This document shows, one piece after another, positions 61,817 through 64,000 of a DNA stretch of 64,000 nucleotides; the stretch's first letter is position 1; each line of letters starts with the position of its first letter. The notes under the pieces are model-generated. The model had not been told where the DNA came from, did no database searches, and saw only the letters and a program-made list of their open reading frames with translations. Source of the DNA: Anaeramoeba flamelloides (taxonomy: Eukaryota > Metamonada > Anaeramoebidae); assembly GCA_027625915.1 (NCBI GenBank), contig JANTQA010000023.1:3410001-3474000 (forward strand). Reading direction: 5' to 3'. The position numbers were made by a program, and so were the translations under genes.

Positions 61817-62635
61817 AAGTTATTACTTGGACTGAGGTGCTATTTACTTGTGACTGTTGGTTGTCTTGAATTGATTTTGTTTCTGTCAGGTTTGTTTGAG
61901 TTATTGTTAGTTCACTCGAATCATCCGTGATTTTGACTTTGACATAGGATTCATTGACTGTTTTTGGTTGAACATCTTCGTCGTCTGTCTTTTGGTGTAT
62001 GCACTGCGCATAGAGTTCATTTCCAATTTGAATTTTTGTTATTGTGACCCAGACCGAAAAGGCCTCACCCTTGACTGTCTTTAAATCCCATCCAAATTGT
62101 ATTGTTCCGTCTTCTGAATTTTTTACTTGTACCGCCAAGCGGCTTATTGCTTCACCAGTTGGGCAATTAAAATATTTTTGGTTTGCTTTAATGAAGATAA
62201 AGAAAGGTTTGTTTGAATTAATATAAGAAAGAATTGTTCAGGAAGAGAATACATAAAAAGCATAATTTGAAAATTCGTATTTTGGAAAACAATTTTTTTT
62301 TATTTTTCTTTTAAATTTTTTTGTCAATTCGAGAAGAGAAGAAAGTAAACAAAAGTAAACAAAAGTAAACAAAAGTAAACAAAAGTAAACAAAAGTTAGG
62401 GTCTGGGGAAACACTTACGTTGTGCAACTGCAGTACCATCCATTTCTCCGCTTTCTGGAAATTTATCAATCCCAAAATCATCGAGTGCGGCTCGGTTTGC
62501 AAATACCATTTTGCAAGACGTCAGGTTATAAACTGTAATTGCTAATTTGATTGTTCCTAACTTTCGAAAATATTTTTTTTTGTGTCTTTTCTTAATGATA
62601 TGTGAATTTTTTGTTCCCAACCCTTGATTTCCCAT
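61817..62635 (-). CDS. PAS-domain protein with possible N-myristoylation site, N-terminal two exons
   Basis: Exon 1 (62419-62635) begins MGNQGLGTKNSH, with Gly2 suitable for myristoylation, then a basic patch and KLAITVYNLTSCKMVFANRAALDDFGI, the start of a PAS fold. Exon 2 (61817-62185) gives PNQKYFNCPTGEAISRLAVQ, GTIQFGWDLKTVKGEAFSVW and VTITKIQIGNELYAQCIHQKT, the PAS beta-sheet. A Ser/Thr-rich linker follows. The splice (GTAAGT to TAAAG) is in frame. PAS domains sense ligands or redox state or mediate dimerisation; in protists they often precede signalling domains. The 3' end is unresolved: the frame could continue through a Phe/Leu-rich tail to 61692, or splice from GTAAGC at 61816. The effector part, if any, is not visible. 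Confidence 0.7.
62186..62418 (-). other. Intron 1 of the PAS gene (233 bp) with a minisatellite
   Basis: It is bounded by GTAAGT and AAAG on the minus strand. Nearly a quarter of it is a tandem array of a 10-bp unit (62343-62397) starting about 20 bases after the donor. Confidence 0.8.
62343..62397. repeat. 10-bp minisatellite (AAAGTAAACA)x5
   Basis: Five perfect head-to-tail copies of AAAGTAAACA, plus a partial sixth, lie inside the PAS gene intron. In the transcript they read as TGTTTACTTT, a pyrimidine-rich unit. Confidence 0.95.
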
Positions 62636-64000
62636 TTTCTTAAAGTTATTTGATAAAAAATGATTTGTAATTCATTTTGAAAAAAGGAGAAAATACTTGG
62701 ATTTTACAATCAAAACACAAACCAATTCATTGTTTGTCTTTACATAAAAAAATGGATTACTCCAAGGCACTTTTTGTTTTAAAAATATTTTTTTCAAAAT
62801 GTTTTTAAAAAAATCATTAAAATGTTTGTTTAAAATTGGTAACTCAATCCCCCCCATTCTTACATCAAATCAAAAAACCACATTTTTTTTTTTGATCTTA
62901 ATTTTTGTGAAAAAAGGTAAAAAATTTTTTCCTTTTTTTGTTTTTTATTAAAAAATAAATCGGAAATAAGTTTTGATCAAAGCCCAAACTAACACAAAAC
63001 GAGTCCTACAATATATAACCTGATTTGTTTCTTAAAGTCAAATTGTTTTGGATCAGACAAGTTCATAAAAGTTACGAACTTTTTTTTTGGATATTGGAAT
63101 AAAATAAAATTTGACAAATAACTAAAGTCTGCTTTGGAAGTGATAAAAAAAAATCAATATTGCAAATATTAAGATTATTTACAATCAGTTTTGACTTAAT
63201 TTTTTTTTGATTTTTTATTCTGCCCTTTTCGATGTTTTGGAATTAGGGACAAAAACTATTTCCTTAAAGGTAACTAACCTCTTTCTAAATTTTTTGAAAA
63301 TTTTCAAGTAAAAACAAGTGTTTTTTTTTTTTTACATTTTTAGGCAAACCAAAACCGACAGTTTGTTTGAATGTTATGAGGTTTGATTGTAAGAATATAT
63401 TATTATTAAATCTGATCATAATCTAAAAATCGAATTCTTTTATATCCATACACATTTTGACTCAAGAATTTCCTCTTGAAATAGGCAATTTTTTTGAGAG
63501 ACAAAATTGCAAATTTAAAGAAAAACCTCAATTTTGACTTTATACTCAAAAACAAAAAATTAGTAAGGCAATTTTTTATAATTTCGTTATTCTCTTTTGT
63601 CAAAAAACGAATTAAAAGATCACAAAACTATTCAAAAAGGAAAATAGTCAATCTATTATGTTAGTTTGCAATTGGAGTTTTTGAGAAAAAATCTCTTTTA
63701 CTTTGGTAGAAATCTAAGAAAAATATCTTGCATAAAGAAAAAAAAAGTTCCTGTTGTTTAAGTAATCAATTTAAATCAATTTTCACTTGAGTAATTCCTC
63801 TATTGTAAAAATTTCAAACAAGTAGGTTGGAATTTGTGTTCTTAATATATATTTGGATATTTTTTAAATTATGGTATAAATAGGTAGATTTAAGAATCCT
63901 CTTAGAAAAGAATTACAGATTTGATTAAAAAGATTTTCAGCTGAAATTTTATCTCATTTAAAGATCACACACTATTGATGTAATAATAATGCTTCTGAAA
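62636..64000. other. Upstream flank of the PAS gene; nothing recognised
   Basis: It should hold the PAS gene promoter. I see only AT-rich spacer with T runs and no coding sequence, repeat family or RNA gene that I can support. Confidence 0.5.

Noticed and set aside
62343-62397. CRISPR-like direct repeat array
   Set aside because: The units are contiguous 10-mers without spacers, inside a eukaryotic intron.

Overview
The window looks like nuclear DNA of a free-living or commensal unicellular eukaryote with a very AT-rich genome. Support comes from spliced genes with GT-AG introns, long homopolymer A and T runs, Asn-, Lys- and Glu-rich low-complexity insertions in conserved proteins, and a purely eukaryotic gene set (tRNA exportin, topoisomerase IB, proteasome Rpn2, Furry). 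An amoeboid protist such as Anaeramoeba is my best guess from protein style, but the sequence alone does not prove it. I found no rRNA, tRNA, CRISPR array, retroelement or transposase gene.

Layout. 1-2297 (-): exportin-T, cut off by the window edge. 2889-4898 (+): an unrecognised 669-residue protein, divergent from exportin-T. 4899-11225: 6.3 kb without a recognisable gene but rich in repeats. 11226-13319 (-): an HSPA12-type Hsp70 relative. 15781-21390 (-): DNA topoisomerase I, two exons around a 3.0 kb intron. 25162-31717 (+): proteasome subunit Rpn2/PSMD1, three exons with a 3.3 kb second intron. 37681-48813 (+): a Furry/Mor2/Tao3 homologue of about 2,942 residues, two exons around a 2.3 kb intron. 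52023-54281 (+): a HeH/SAP-like acidic protein with one C-terminal membrane helix, probably of the inner nuclear membrane. 59267-59625 (-): an exon of a small coiled-coil protein. 61817-62635 (-): the N-terminal part of a PAS-domain protein with a possible myristoylation site.

The genes do not form a pathway and are not co-transcribed; they are ordinary housekeeping, scaffold and nuclear-envelope genes separated by 2-6 kb spacers. Introns fall into two size classes: short (129, 203 and 233 bp) and long (2.3-3.3 kb). Two of the long introns carry repeats also found between genes, and the third carries a possible unrelated one.

The less routine content is a dense population of non-autonomous DNA transposons (MITEs and foldbacks). 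By comparing inverted and direct repeats by eye I sort them into about ten families. The clearest are a foldback family of about 560 bp with TTAA ends and arms of about 197 bp (three copies), a family with CAGTCAAAGGGGCCCAG ends (four copies, two in tandem), a 198 bp TA-flanked MITE in a TA microsatellite, a 394 bp TA-flanked MITE, and a compound foldback at 60.5-61.1 kb. No transposase that could move them lies in the window. I saw no convincing new multi-gene system.
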